Below are positions 54,401 through 56,626 of a stretch of 64,000 nucleotides of DNA, piece after piece. The number at the start of each line of letters is the position of its first letter. The stretch's first letter is position 1. The notes below the pieces were generated by a model. It had not been told where the DNA came from. It did not search any database and worked only from the letters and a program-made list of their open reading frames with translations. The DNA is from Plazaster borealis (Eukaryota; Echinodermata; Asteroidea; Forcipulatida; Labidiasteridae), in NCBI GenBank assembly GCA_021014325.1, contig CM037474.1, positions 3,414,488 through 3,478,487 of the forward strand, written 5' to 3'. A program made the position numbers and the translations under genes.

Positions 54401-56626
54401 ACACCAGAGCTCGAGTCCGGTGCTCTTAACCACTTGACCACAACACGCCACAGAATATATATCTAAGATGCTAGACCAAAGAGCTTGCCAGGCAGTGAGA
54501 GGCAAGCTCATTTTAAATAATTCATACATGGTGCTGTTGTGTAATCTGAAGTAGATCTACACACAGCCTAAATACAGTCTATTTGTTTGTCAGGCCGCAT
54601 CCGAATTGGCGACAACTACAGCTACGGCTCTGGCTGTTGCTAAGGGTGCTGCTAAGGACGTCCTATATAAGAAGCCACTATTATTATATTATTATTCTCC
54701 AACGACGCACGATGACACGGAAATCTAGCCGCAGCCGTAGCTGTAGCTGCCAATTCGGACACGGCCTTAGTACATAAATATGGCCAAGTGAATTGGGGCT
54801 AGGAACAATTTCTCATAGATGTTGTTAAATTTGCAACTTGCATGTGCTTTACCCGCACACCGATGTGTGTTAAGCACTGCACACACAGTACTCCCCCCTC
54901 CCCCCGAACAAGTCATGTTAACAAAATAATGAATTTCTTTCAATTTCTTTCTTTCTCCATATTAATTTCCTTAATTCTTCTTCCCTGTACCTTCATTATC
55001 TTACCTTCTTCAAGTGGCCTTGATCATCACCAAGTAGAAGCACTGTTGCCTCAAAATGTGGTGTGACTGCAATGGCTGTGATGGCACTGCTGCTTGAATA
55101 GATTGCCCATGCTTCAATTGGGATTTTCAGTCCACCAAGAGGTGTGTTTGTATCTGACTGATGGCAGTAGTTAAGACCATCTCTATCTATCAAGTCAATC
55201 TTTAAAACAAACATTCAGAAATACTAAGTGTGACATAAATTTGTTTACATTTTTCATATGAAGAACGAAACTGAACCAGAGAGCAATGAACTAAAAAGAA
55301 TCAAAATGGGGTATGAGATTCTGCATTATTTAGTTCAAGCAAACAAATAATGCTTGTTTCTGAGATAAACCTTTTTCAAGATAACTGATCATACATGAGC
55401 AACATGCAACATTAATAAAAAAATGCAAACAAAGTGGTTTTTTTAAAATCTTTCAATAATATTCTTACCAAGCCAGGTGATTGAACACATGTTGATGATC
55501 CTAACCAGTCAATCTCTGTTGTATCAGTCCCTTTGTTGGCACAATGTCTGACTCTCTCCAGAAAGCGTTCATTGATCGTCCTGACTGGATACATACATAC
55601 AACTGATTCATCTCCAGGGTCAGTTGTGTCTTTGGAGAATGTCACAAATAGAACATCTCCATCTTGTTGGATACCTTCTGAATGCAATCCAGTTCCTACT
55701 TTTGAGACATACGCTGACTTTGCAAGATTGTAGTTGTCATCATTTGAATTTTTGCAAACCAGAGGAAGTTCAATGTACGAATTAAGTGTAACTGAACTAT
55801 CCTCTTGGCATAAGCGGACAATTTTTGTATAAAGTGGGGATCCTACTGTACGAAAGTCTTCAAGCTGTGTTGCAATAAAGTAGCTGAATTTTCCACTGGA
55901 AAACCCAAACATGTAGTTGATGTCAAAAGTATGCCCAGCTGCTGTTTCATCTAGGGTGTTCTGGGGAATGAATGCCTCTGCAATAGGAAGAAATGTGCCT
56001 AAAGATCTACTTAGTGTTCTTTTTGCCACTGTTGGTACAGTTCTCGACCACATTGCACGTGATGCAGCACTATATAGATAATTATCACTCCCGCTTGGAC
56101 CAGGAGCAATAAAAACCACATTAGAACCCTGCTTAGTGTTGGTAACCACTTCACGTAATGGCTCCTCAACGATACTCATATCATTCAATTGAAGTACCTG
56201 GCAGACCCCCTGATAAACACTGCCACACACAATCAACTGATTCCTTTCCTCATTGACAACTAAAGCTTTGTTGATGTTATTTGTAGGCGCTTTCTCAAAT
56301 TCGCAACTTCCTGGGGGTGGTCGACATGCTTGATTATCATCGACAGGTCCTGTAATATTTTCCCCCTCTATCTGTAAACTACTTGAAAGTTTATACAATC
56401 TGTTCACAGCTCCCACATAAAGTGTCTCTGTTGATTTGTCTAGAGCCATTCGTTGTAGGGGCACCAGGTCATCCCCTGGGTCAAGGGTTACTTCAAATTG
56501 TTCATAAGATACTGCAGTAACTTGTACGACAGCGACGAGTTGCAAGAGTAGAACTAGGGTAATGGATTCCATGGTCAGTAGACTACCTAGCCGGTATCCC
56601 CTTGATATACAGGCACCGGCAGCCAT
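8738..56626 (-). CDS. Plexin, semaphorin receptor, complete 31-exon coding region
   Basis: Type I membrane receptor for semaphorins. Ligand binding to the Sema domain activates the cytoplasmic GAP domain (Rap-type GTPases in characterised plexins) to steer axons and cell migration. Coding exons joined on the minus strand run 56626-55469, 55199-55005, 53921-53790, 43100-42988, 39256-39121, 36466-36289, 35408-35200, 33084-32959, 31031-30936, 29406-29310, 26781-26603, 24940-24798, 23810-23696, 23189-23041, 22145-21978, 21246-21150, 19931-19668, 19257-19111, 18460-18232, 17643-17486, 16969-16704, 16090-15973, 15521-15426, 14573-14417, 13651-13542, 13167-13086, 12415-12240, 11464-11295, 10462-10250, 9775-9622, 8833-8738. 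The total is 5727 nt (1908 aa plus stop), close to the roughly 1900 aa of vertebrate plexin-A, and every phase is consistent. Residues are numbered from the ATG at 56626: Sema about 40-495; PSI 503-541, 664-697 and 817-866; IPT-like between them; IPT repeats 874-1250; TM 1256-1280; GAP 1311-1880. Class A is favoured by [16 protein letters not shown] and [19 protein letters not shown] is more B-like. No C-terminal PDZ ligand of the B type is seen. Confidence 0.97.
9120..9412 (-). mobile_element. tRNA-related SINE, third family
   Basis: On the minus strand, GTCGGGTTGGCGTAGTG then GGTTCAAATCCC form A- and B-box-like promoters, and the tail ends ATAAATACATG with repeated AAATG. Only one clear copy is seen here. 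Confidence 0.65.
9622..9775 (-). CDS. Plexin exon 30: C-terminal GAP helices
   Basis: One base plus 51 codons, to residue 1877. [20 protein letters not shown] and NALNELYF match the YYADI..M-x-A-x-SDQDM block. Acceptor atcggcag, donor GAG|gtaagg. Confidence 0.96.
10250..10462 (-). CDS. Plexin exon 29: GAP segment C2 with arginine
   Basis: Starts by completing Ser. [13 protein letters not shown] carries the conserved C2 arginine (R1759), followed by [15 protein letters not shown] and [13 protein letters not shown]. The acceptor is gtcctcag, chosen over the nearer cttcag because it restores frame and length against exon 28. Donor GCC AG|gtgagg. Confidence 0.97.
10688..11070 (+). repeat. Family C inverted-repeat element, copy 1
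   Basis: Shares CAAAAATTTGAATCTGAGAA and the ATATCTCAAAAACGC block with copies at 22606-22998 and 28678-29072. Outer ends resemble ...ACGTTYGGTAAT. Lies in the intron between exons 29 and 28. Confidence 0.8.
11295..11464 (-). CDS. Plexin exon 28: GAP segment C2
   Basis: Residues 1699-1754 plus two bases. [15 protein letters not shown] and [15 protein letters not shown] are the C2 block, and HGWKSN precedes the split Ser. Acceptor tatacag, donor AAT AG|gtaagc. Confidence 0.97.
11705..11935 (-). mobile_element. Decayed tRNA-derived SINE fragment
   Basis: Contains CTGAAGGACGAAGCAACTAT and GTGTCTCATTCAAGGATATG, diverged forms of the SINE body seen at 54185-54452. Confidence 0.55.
11940..12194 (+). 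mobile_element. LINE ORF2 C-terminal relic with TTA tail
   Basis: Translates to [18 protein letters not shown] then RSSPTVDAF, a stop, and GNLKTHLF, the usual LINE reverse-transcriptase C-terminus (LWN-x-LP...L-x-x-FK-x-x-LKT-x-LF). It ends GCGCCATATAAGAGCT then (TTA)n. The same end motif occurs on the Leu-type SINEs. Confidence 0.75.
12240..12415 (-). CDS. Plexin exon 27: linker and re-entry into GAP
   Basis: Two bases plus 58 codons to residue 1698. [10 protein letters not shown] and [14 protein letters not shown] match WHLVK...VSEIYLTRLLATK. The acceptor gccctag at 12416 was chosen. A second AG six bases in (ggtctag) would also keep frame and drop two residues. Donor AAG|gtgagc. Confidence 0.94.
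12573..12934 (+). repeat. Family B inverted-repeat element, copy 1
   Basis: Member of the family with ends AAAGGCACTGGACACGTTTG, containing GGTCATCGAAGTTGCAAGAA and TTACCTCTTTCTCAAAAACT. Outer ends are degraded. Intron between exons 27 and 26. Confidence 0.8.
13086..13167 (-). CDS. Plexin exon 26: RBD end and variable linker
   Basis: 27 codons plus one base, residues 1613-1639. [10 protein letters not shown] completes the RBD, and [14 protein letters not shown] is the low-complexity linker. The acceptor is tttatag. Its pyrimidine tract lies inside a family-A MITE that starts about 4 bp from the exon. Donor ATG|gtaagc. Confidence 0.93.
13171..13482 (-). repeat. Two family A partial copies abutting plexin exon 26
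   Basis: Two partial units (about 13171-13320 and 13321-13482), each with AGAATAAGGTTACCAG. The second ends in GCAGCTCAATTAAATTGGGT. On the minus strand the first supplies CTACTTTTTGTGCTT just before the exon 26 acceptor. Confidence 0.8.
13542..13651 (-). CDS. Plexin exon 25: RBD, second part
   Basis: 36 codons after two bases completing Glu, to residue 1612. [20 protein letters not shown] and [12 protein letters not shown] match the DLEW...LQDEDVT...[12 protein letters not shown] block. Acceptor ctttacag, donor CAG|gtagga. Confidence 0.96.
13765..14103 (-). mobile_element. tRNA-Leu-derived SINE, subtype with GGGGAGCATACAGCCC
   Basis: On the plus strand the tRNA head is visible reversed as GGATTCGAACCCACACTC and ACCGCTTGGCCATGAC. 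The body has CTCCCTGGGGAGCATACAG. Confidence 0.85.
14417..14573 (-). CDS. Plexin exon 24: Rho-GTPase-binding domain
   Basis: Residues 1524-1575 plus one base. [19 protein letters not shown] and [12 protein letters not shown] are the ubiquitin-like RBD core that binds Rac/Rnd-type GTPases in known plexins. Acceptor catctag, donor CTA G|gtgaga. Confidence 0.97.
14723..14870. repeat. Inverted-repeat element, family I
   Basis: Left end GGGCTCGATTTCACAAAGCG, right end GCTTTGTGAAATCGACCCC. MITE-like, single copy in the window. Confidence 0.8.
15241..15382 (-). repeat. Family E inverted-repeat element, copy 2
   Basis: Reverse-oriented relative of 5386-5539, sharing GGCTCCGTCTGATGTTCGAA and CCGGAGACGGGGCCCAAGCC. 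Confidence 0.85.
15426..15521 (-). CDS. Plexin exon 23: linker into Rho-GTPase-binding domain
   Basis: 32 codons, residues 1492-1523, phase 0. [18 protein letters not shown] and [10 protein letters not shown] are near-identical to vertebrate plexin-A and distinguish it from the B class. Acceptor gtttag, donor CTG|gtaaga. Confidence 0.97.
15575..15920 (-). mobile_element. tRNA-Leu-derived SINE, truncated in the tRNA head
   Basis: Reversed B box GGGATTCGAAACCC and the CTTGCTCAAGGACGCGAGTG block. The A-box end is lost just before exon 22. Confidence 0.75.
15973..16090 (-). CDS. Plexin exon 22: end of GAP segment C1
   Basis: One base completes the second Arg, then 39 codons to residue 1491. [19 protein letters not shown] and [14 protein letters not shown] match the plexin block after LLLRR. 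Acceptor tgatgcag, donor CAG|gtagga. Confidence 0.96.
16704..16969 (-). CDS. Plexin exon 21: GAP segment C1 with arginine pair
   Basis: Residues 1364-1452 (last codon split). [20 protein letters not shown] and [12 protein letters not shown] match the plexin RasGAP C1 block. It ends QLLLRR, the conserved arginine pair (R1451-R1452) corresponding to the catalytic C1 arginines of plexin GAPs. Acceptor gtttcag, donor AGG AG|gtatgt. Confidence 0.97.
16990..17110 (+). mobile_element. Penelope-like fragment with hammerhead-like motif
   Basis: CTCCTGAAGA (17016-17025), GAAACGTCGAGACC (17045-17058) and ACCGGCTCTTTTCAGAG are shared, inverted, with 50865-50960. The CTGANGA/GAAAC pair resembles a hammerhead core, but the stem II pairing here is poor. 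Confidence 0.5.
17486..17643 (-). CDS. Plexin exon 20: start of cytoplasmic GAP region
   Basis: Two bases complete Ala, then 52 codons to residue 1363. [25 protein letters not shown] and HPVFREV are the highly conserved first block of the plexin cytoplasmic domain. Acceptor atttgcag, donor AAC|gtaagt, phase 0. Confidence 0.97.
17738..17928 (+). repeat. Family A MITE-like element
   Basis: AATTTCATAGAGCTGCTTGA at the left and CTTAAGCAGCTCTATGAAAT at the right give near-complete terminal inverted repeats, about 190 bp overall. Confidence 0.88.
17984..18178 (+). repeat. Family A MITE-like element, diverged
   Basis: Begins GGGCCCAGTTTCATGAAGCT and ends TATAAAATTGGGCCCA. Lies 54 bp from exon 19 on its donor side. 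Confidence 0.85.
18232..18460 (-). CDS. Plexin exon 19: transmembrane segment and juxtamembrane coiled coil
   Basis: Residues 1235-1310. The single span runs about 1256-1280 ([20 protein letters not shown] then FIVCIC), followed by the basic stop-transfer RR and a charged helix [16 protein letters not shown] before AQECKD. That juxtamembrane helix is typical of plexins. The acceptor is ccaag|GTG. The donor is GATG|gtcagt, with an unusual C at +3, but only this position rejoins exon 20 as CKDAFAELQ. MITE-like copies begin 33 bp upstream (18493) and end about 54 bp downstream (18178). Confidence 0.93.
18493..18864 (-). repeat. Family B inverted-repeat element, copy 2
   Basis: Ends AGCACTGGTACACGTTTGG and CCAAACGTGTTCAGTGCCTT. 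Starts 33 bp upstream of the exon 19 acceptor. Confidence 0.88.
18866..18962 (-). mobile_element. tRNA-Leu-derived SINE head
   Basis: Reversed tRNA-like region with GGGACTTGAACCCTCACTC and CACTCGGCCAAGACACGCC. Body missing. Abuts the family B element. Confidence 0.8.
19111..19257 (-). CDS. Plexin exon 18: IPT domain 6
   Basis: 49 codons, residues 1186-1234. GRYVMET then [13 protein letters not shown] and LTCPVPDND match the last IPT before the membrane. Acceptor attttaag, donor AGG|gtgagt, phase 0. Confidence 0.92.
19668..19931 (-). CDS. Plexin exon 17: IPT domain 5 end and IPT domain 6 start
   Basis: 88 codons, residues 1098-1185, phase 0 at both ends. [23 protein letters not shown] and [13 protein letters not shown] correspond to the TTMVCRAP...GFVMDNV...YPDP segment of plexin-A. 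Acceptor gatacag, donor CAG|gtacat. Confidence 0.94.
19968..20345 (-). mobile_element. Penelope-like terminal region with hammerhead-like motif
   Basis: GCATTGCATGGTGGGTATCA recurs at 50768-50789. It contains two 60-bp units with CTACTGCC..GAGTAGATTT (about 20070-20140). At the right end the minus strand reads CTCCTGACGATGACTAG then AGCAAG, CTAGTC, GAAACGTTGAG. No reverse transcriptase is visible. Confidence 0.55.
20294..20333 (-). ncRNA. Candidate minimal hammerhead-ribozyme-like motif
   Basis: Minus strand: CUGACGA core (20330-20324), one unpaired U, a perfect 6-bp stem GACUAG/CUAGUC around AGCAAG (20322-20305), then GAAAC (20304-20300), GUU, and GAG (20296-20294) pairing with CUC (20333-20331) as stem I. 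Stem III is only the self-complementary ACGU, so activity would need dimers. The extra U and minimal stems make catalysis uncertain. Confidence 0.4.
20395..20890 (-). mobile_element. LINE ORF2 C-terminal relic with internal 69-bp duplication
   Basis: Minus-strand translation gives [29 protein letters not shown], then [18 protein letters not shown], the typical C-terminus of LINE reverse-transcriptase proteins, with later frameshifts. The segment encoding [10 protein letters not shown] is duplicated in tandem (20701 and 20770, period 69). Confidence 0.8.
20891..20975. repeat. 42-bp tandem duplication
   Basis: CAAAACTGCTTTTCCTATGG occurs twice with a 42-bp period, next to the LINE relic. Confidence 0.85.
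21150..21246 (-). CDS. Plexin exon 16: IPT domain 5, first half
   Basis: One base completes Ser, then 32 codons to residue 1097. [13 protein letters not shown] and EPMMVFYVG match the SGGT-x-L-x-VTG...EP segment of IPT 5. Acceptor cttactag, donor TCG|gtaagt, phase 0. Confidence 0.92.
21978..22145 (-). CDS. Plexin exon 15: IPT domain 4, second half
   Basis: Starts after tttattcag, chosen over a nearer ctcccag because only this one restores frame from exon 14 (AA|T, Asn). Reads [10 protein letters not shown], then [12 protein letters not shown], the linker into the next IPT. Donor CTC AG|gtgagt, phase 2. Confidence 0.9.
22280..22515. repeat. Repeat debris with 93-bp direct duplication
   Basis: CCAAAACAATTTCCGAGAGC occurs twice (near 22396 and 22490). 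The preceding AGCAGAGTCTTTCTCAAAGG is shared with 41845-41880 and resembles Penelope-like debris. Confidence 0.55.
22606..22998 (+). repeat. Family C inverted-repeat element, copy 2
   Basis: Ends GTATACGTTTGGTAATGACT and AATTACCAAACGTCTACAAT. Central palindrome AGCGTTACTTCAGTAACGCT. Confidence 0.88.
23041..23189 (-). CDS. Plexin exon 14: IPT domain 4, first half
   Basis: Residues 960-1008 plus two bases. [18 protein letters not shown] and TDLNAGS are a textbook IPT start (P-x-x-GP-x-SGGT). GLPCS follows. The acceptor is gggggaag|GTT and the donor ACA AA|gtaagt. Confidence 0.94.
23696..23810 (-). CDS. Plexin exon 13: IPT domain 3, second half
   Basis: One base completes Arg, then 38 codons to residue 959. 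IVCLTGAS then VEVLLGKN matches the QIVCEIG...VEVCV strand pair. Ends DHFKYV, the join to the next IPT. Acceptor tgcaacag, donor GTG|gtgagt. Confidence 0.93.
24195..24355 (+). repeat. Repeat carrying an internal tRNA-like module, copy 1
   Basis: TAGCTCAGTTGGTAGAGCG (A box) and GGTGCAAATCCC (imperfect B box) form a tRNA-like fold with a CCGG anticodon stem and GTTAA in the loop. Flanks upstream (ACAAAGACATTGACAAAATA) and downstream (TCTTTGTTTCAACCC) are shared with 45240-45395. The acceptor stem pairs poorly, so it is not called as a functional tRNA gene. Confidence 0.7.
24798..24940 (-). CDS. Plexin exon 12: IPT domain 3, first half
   Basis: Residues 874-920 plus two bases. [19 protein letters not shown] is the classical IPT opening (usually GGT-x-LTI-x-G-x-NLG), and GIPCEV follows. 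Acceptor cttttag, donor GAG AG|gtaggt, phase 2. Confidence 0.94.
26430..26543 (-). pseudogene. Decayed tandem copy of the third PSI exon
   Basis: 38 codons alignable to the 3' part of exon 11, including shared ETWLNGT and LCPDPTVSS. The frame is kept by a two-codon insertion. The donor position reads TCG|ATAGGT instead of TCG|GTAGGT, so the GT is lost. An in-frame TGA (26547-26549) sits just upstream, and the 5' part of the exon is missing. The CAGA/CAAA-rich intron flank is duplicated too (26395-26424 and about 26570-26591), so the event copied exon plus intron. Probably non-functional. Confidence 0.85.
26603..26781 (-). CDS. Plexin exon 11: third PSI domain
   Basis: Residues 814-873. [25 protein letters not shown] and RCGQKETWL are the third PSI. 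Acceptor ttcttgtag, donor TCG|gtaggt, phase 0. A partial copy of this exon lies 60 bp further along the transcript, inside the next intron (26430-26543). Confidence 0.96.
27460..27560 (+). repeat. Retroposon 3'-end-like direct duplication
   Basis: CAGTGAAAGTGCRTKTTATT and CCYTTTCGGG occur twice in about 100 bp, ending AAATAAACTTGAACTT. Looks like a non-LTR 3' end but is unclassified. Confidence 0.45.
27909..28098 (-). repeat. Family A MITE-like element
   Basis: GGGCCCAATTTGCATGTAAG to GCTTTATGAAATTGGGCCC, with GGTACCTCACTTATATCTTG in the body. Near-complete copy. Confidence 0.87.
28106..28190 (+). mobile_element. tRNA-Leu-derived SINE fragment
   Basis: GCACTTGTGTCCTTAGACAA and CACTTAACCACAATTG belong to the SINE body. 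A fuller copy starts six bases later. Confidence 0.65.
28196..28627 (+). mobile_element. tRNA-Leu-derived SINE, best-preserved copy
   Basis: GTGTTGTGGCCGAGCGGATA (A box), AACTCAAGC anticodon region, GGGTTCGAATCCC (B box) and a TGACACT acceptor end, then the body, then GCGCTATATAAGAACT and (TTA)n. Tail motif shared with the LINE relic at 11940-12194. Confidence 0.9.
28678..29072 (-). repeat. Family C inverted-repeat element, copy 3
   Basis: Ends TTAAAGGGATTGCATACCTT and GTATTCAGACCCTTTAA. Palindromic centre TTACTGCAGTAACGCTTCTC. Confidence 0.87.
29073..29280 (+). mobile_element. tRNA-Leu SINE body fragment
   Basis: GAGAAGAGGTTTGCCCAGGT and GCCGCAACACCTTGTGAAC match the distal SINE body. The tRNA head is missing. 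Ends in (TTA)n. Confidence 0.7.
29310..29406 (-). CDS. Plexin exon 10: end of second IPT-like region
   Basis: 32 codons plus one base, residues 782-813. Begins YNYTSND and ends [16 protein letters not shown], matching the plexin motif W-N..F-x-I/L-DNP before PSI 3. Acceptor cacacag, donor ACG|gtaaga, phase 1. Confidence 0.93.
30313..30428. repeat. Family D palindromic element, copy 1
   Basis: GGCCGTATCTGAATTGGCGG at the left and GTAGCTGTAGCTGC at the right. Same family as 37275-37416 and 54593-54766. Confidence 0.8.
30936..31031 (-). CDS. Plexin exon 9: second IPT-like region
   Basis: 32 codons, residues 750-781. [10 protein letters not shown] and AIKC match the GYEC...LQC pair of vertebrate plexin-A. 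The acceptor ttacag is good. The donor AGG|gtactt is weak but is the only one preserving phase 0 into exon 10. Confidence 0.9.
32581..32908 (+). repeat. Family B inverted-repeat element, copy 3
   Basis: Clean ends AAAGGCACTGGACACGTTTG and CGTGTCCAGTGCCTTTAAA, with an internal deletion relative to other copies. Ends 51 bp before exon 8 on its donor side. Confidence 0.92.
32959..33084 (-). CDS. Plexin exon 8: start of second IPT-like region
   Basis: 42 codons, residues 708-749, phase 0 at both ends. [18 protein letters not shown] corresponds to the plexin stretch after PSI 2 that starts with a conserved CP. Acceptor tttatag, donor GAG|gtaagc. Confidence 0.9.
33337..33424. repeat. (AAT)n microsatellite
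   Basis: About 28 uninterrupted AAT units, forming the 3' tail of the adjacent minus-strand LINE relic. Confidence 0.95.
33425..34010 (-). mobile_element. LINE 3' end: ORF2 C-terminus, 3' UTR and ATT tail
   Basis: The minus strand encodes [28 protein letters not shown] and INVH, then TAA (33716-33718), the standard end of LINE reverse-transcriptase proteins. The 3' UTR ends GCGCAATATAAAATCAATAA followed by (ATT)n. Upstream coding is frameshifted. Confidence 0.8.
34184..34312. repeat. 23-bp tandem repeat, five to six units
   Basis: Unit GGTTTTGTCCTGAAAAGTTT plus CAA, with minor variants. Intron between exons 8 and 7. Confidence 0.92.
35200..35408 (-). CDS. Plexin exon 7: second PSI domain
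   Basis: Two bases complete a split Gly, then 69 codons (residues 639-707). [24 protein letters not shown] and SSCNA form the PSI cysteine set at about 664-697. Acceptor atttccag, donor GAG|gtgagt, phase 0. Confidence 0.95.
35760..35912 (-). mobile_element. tRNA-related SINE, family with AGCTCGGTGGTCTAGTGG head
   Basis: The minus strand has A box TGGTCTAGTGGTAAGAC and B box GGGGTTCGAATCCC, then a body with TTTTCACAGAACTCGGG and TTAATACACATCGGTGT. Body fragments of the same family occur at 36011-36040 and 54847-54900. Confidence 0.75.
36228..36266. repeat. (GTT)n microsatellite
   Basis: About ten GTT/TTG units 23 bp from the donor end of exon 6. Confidence 0.85.
36289..36466 (-). CDS. Plexin exon 6: first IPT-like region
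   Basis: Residues 579-637. SYECVFGDL followed by STVFCQSP is the C-x-F...C strand pair of the degenerate IPT between PSI 1 and PSI 2. Acceptor gtcacag, donor AAG|gtacag, phase 1. Confidence 0.92.
37275..37416. repeat. Family D palindromic element, copy 2
   Basis: GGCCGAGTCGAAATTGGC at the left, GCCGCCAATTTGGACACGGC at the right, with TGTTGCTAAGGGTGTTGCTA near the middle. Confidence 0.85.
37430..37612 (-). repeat. Family A MITE-like element, degraded
   Basis: TTTTTTGCTAAGCAAAGAGA and CAGTTCTATGGAATTGGG identify it. The left end is degraded. Confidence 0.7.
37708..37885 (+). repeat. Family A MITE-like element, degraded ends
   Basis: GCACCAGTCATACCAATGTG and TTTCTGCTCAGCAGG match the diverged subfamily at 17984. 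Confidence 0.72.
37967..38155 (+). repeat. Family A MITE-like element
   Basis: GTCATGGAGCTGCTTAAGCA to TAGCTCTATGACATTGGGCC. Third family A copy in 0.75 kb. Confidence 0.82.
38169..38542 (-). repeat. Family B inverted-repeat element, copy 4
   Basis: AAAGGCATCGTACACGTTTG and CAAACGTGTACGATGCCTTT form perfect 20-bp termini, in which both ends carry the same CATCGTAC variant. Confidence 0.92.
38960..39095 (-). repeat. Family A fragment
   Basis: GCTTAGTAAAGGCATTTG then AACTCTATGAAATTTTGG, an incomplete copy 26 bp from the exon 5 donor. Confidence 0.65.
39121..39256 (-). CDS. Plexin exon 5: end of PSI 1 and linker to the first IPT-like region
   Basis: One base completes the split Arg codon, then 45 codons (to residue 578). 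[10 protein letters not shown] closes the PSI domain and [12 protein letters not shown] begins the first IPT-like strand. Acceptor tctctcag, donor GAG|gtaaac. Assigned because it is the only in-frame segment joining exon 4 (phase 2) to exon 6 (phase 0). Confidence 0.88.
41125..41586. mobile_element. Foldback element with TA target duplication, Tc1/mariner-like MITE
   Basis: 462 bp. Termini AACTGCTCACAAAAAGTTAG and its exact complement at the right end, flanked by TA on each side (41123-41124, 41587-41588). The two halves are imperfect inverted copies throughout (for example CACAAATCAAATGTGC against GCACATTTGATTTGTG). No transposase. Confidence 0.88.
41815..41890 (-). mobile_element. Penelope-like debris
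   Basis: The minus strand has AGACTCTGCTAGGGTCGAAA then CGTCAGGCC, the GAAACGTC-type end seen elsewhere in the window. A degraded relative lies at 22290-22350. Confidence 0.45.
42135..42342 (-). repeat. Family A MITE-like element, diverged
   Basis: GGGCCCAATCTCACAGGGCT to GAAGCTCTAGTGAAATCTGG, with GGAATAAGGTTATCAGCC in the body. Confidence 0.8.
42554..42749 (+). repeat. Family A MITE-like element, near-complete
   Basis: CCCAATTTCATAGAGCTGCT to AAGCAGCTCTATGAAATTGG, about 195 bp, 240 bp from exon 4. Confidence 0.9.
42988..43100 (-). CDS. Plexin exon 4: first PSI domain, N-terminal part
   Basis: Residues 496-533. [10 protein letters not shown] and GDPHCGWCP are the PSI cysteine pattern, and the glycine-rich insert between them is slightly longer than usual. 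Acceptor tgtgcag, donor AAG|gtatgc, phase 2. A 10.7-kb intron precedes it. Confidence 0.95.
45020..45045. repeat. Perfect 12-bp hairpin with TT loop
   Basis: CATAGAGCAAGG, TT, CCTTGCTCTATG. Neighbouring TAGTACGAAC is repeated directly before it. Confidence 0.9.
45240..45395 (-). repeat. Repeat carrying an internal tRNA-like module, copy 2
   Basis: Minus-strand TAGCTCAGTTGGTAGAGGG and CAGGTTCAGGTCCCTCC. Both flanks match 24195-24355, so the unit is larger than the tRNA-like part. Confidence 0.72.
45522..45870 (+). mobile_element. tRNA-derived SINE
   Basis: GTGTGCCCGAGTGGTCTAGA (A box) and GGGTTCAAATCCC (B box), then CTTTGTCCTTCGGATGGG and CGTCCCATG in the body. Diverged from the main Leu-type copies. 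Confidence 0.8.
45981..46145. repeat. MITE-like element with central palindrome
   Basis: GGCCGGTTTATAGTCGG at the left and AAACCAGCCTATAAAG at the right are loosely complementary. A perfect 22-bp palindrome sits at 46039-46060. Single copy, so the element call is tentative. Confidence 0.5.
48893..49012. repeat. 66-bp tandem duplication
   Basis: CAATTATTATCATTATAATT starts both units (48893 and 48959). Confidence 0.92.
50765..51090. mobile_element. Penelope-like debris with inverted ends
   Basis: The left arm matches 19970-20040 (GCATGGTGAGGTATCAATGT). The right arm is the inverse (CACAGCAAAGTAGATGTATT). The middle (50865-50960) is the inverse of the 16990-17110 fragment. Confidence 0.55.
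53114..53322. repeat. Family F inverted-repeat element, copy 1
   Basis: CACTTATAAGTTAGAGTGTC and GACAGCCTAACTTATAAG arms. Second copy at 58844-59049. Confidence 0.82.
53790..53921 (-). CDS. Plexin exon 3: end of Sema domain
   Basis: 44 codons, residues 452-495, too short to stand out as an ORF. The acceptor is ttctccag and the donor AAG|gtgagt, phase 0. [15 protein letters not shown] then YVYFMTERK matches the final Sema blade just before the first PSI domain of plexins. Confidence 0.94.
54185..54452 (-). mobile_element. tRNA-Leu-derived SINE
   Basis: Reversed head GGGACTCGAACCCACTCTC and ACCACTTGACCACAACACGCC, and reversed body GAAGGACGAAGCAATGATGG. Lies in the intron between exons 3 and 2. 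Confidence 0.85.
54593..54766. repeat. Family D palindromic element, copy 3
   Basis: GGCCGCATCCGAATTGGCG and GCTGCCAATTCGGACACGGC termini with an ATT-rich insert in the middle. Confidence 0.88.
55005..55199 (-). CDS. Plexin exon 2: Sema domain
   Basis: 65 codons, residues 387-451, phase 0 at both ends, donor AAG|gtaaga. DGLNYCHQ followed by NTPLGG matches the plexin Sema segment usually read as [20 protein letters not shown] and [12 protein letters not shown] are the blade strand that precedes the last Sema exon. Confidence 0.95.
55469..56626 (-). CDS. Plexin exon 1 (coding): signal peptide and most of Sema
   Basis: Encodes residues 1-386 in one large exon, the arrangement seen in vertebrate plexin-A genes. 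Two in-frame ATGs, at 56626 and 56572, both have A at -3 and G at +4. The second gives a compact signal peptide ([17 protein letters not shown]) and is the likelier functional start. [13 protein letters not shown] and YQGVCQ are plexin Sema signatures. The donor is TTG|gtaaga, phase 0. Upstream, a tttcag at 56690-56694 suggests a 3' splice site for a 5' UTR exon starting at 56689, and a short upstream ATG lies in that leader. Confidence 0.96.
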
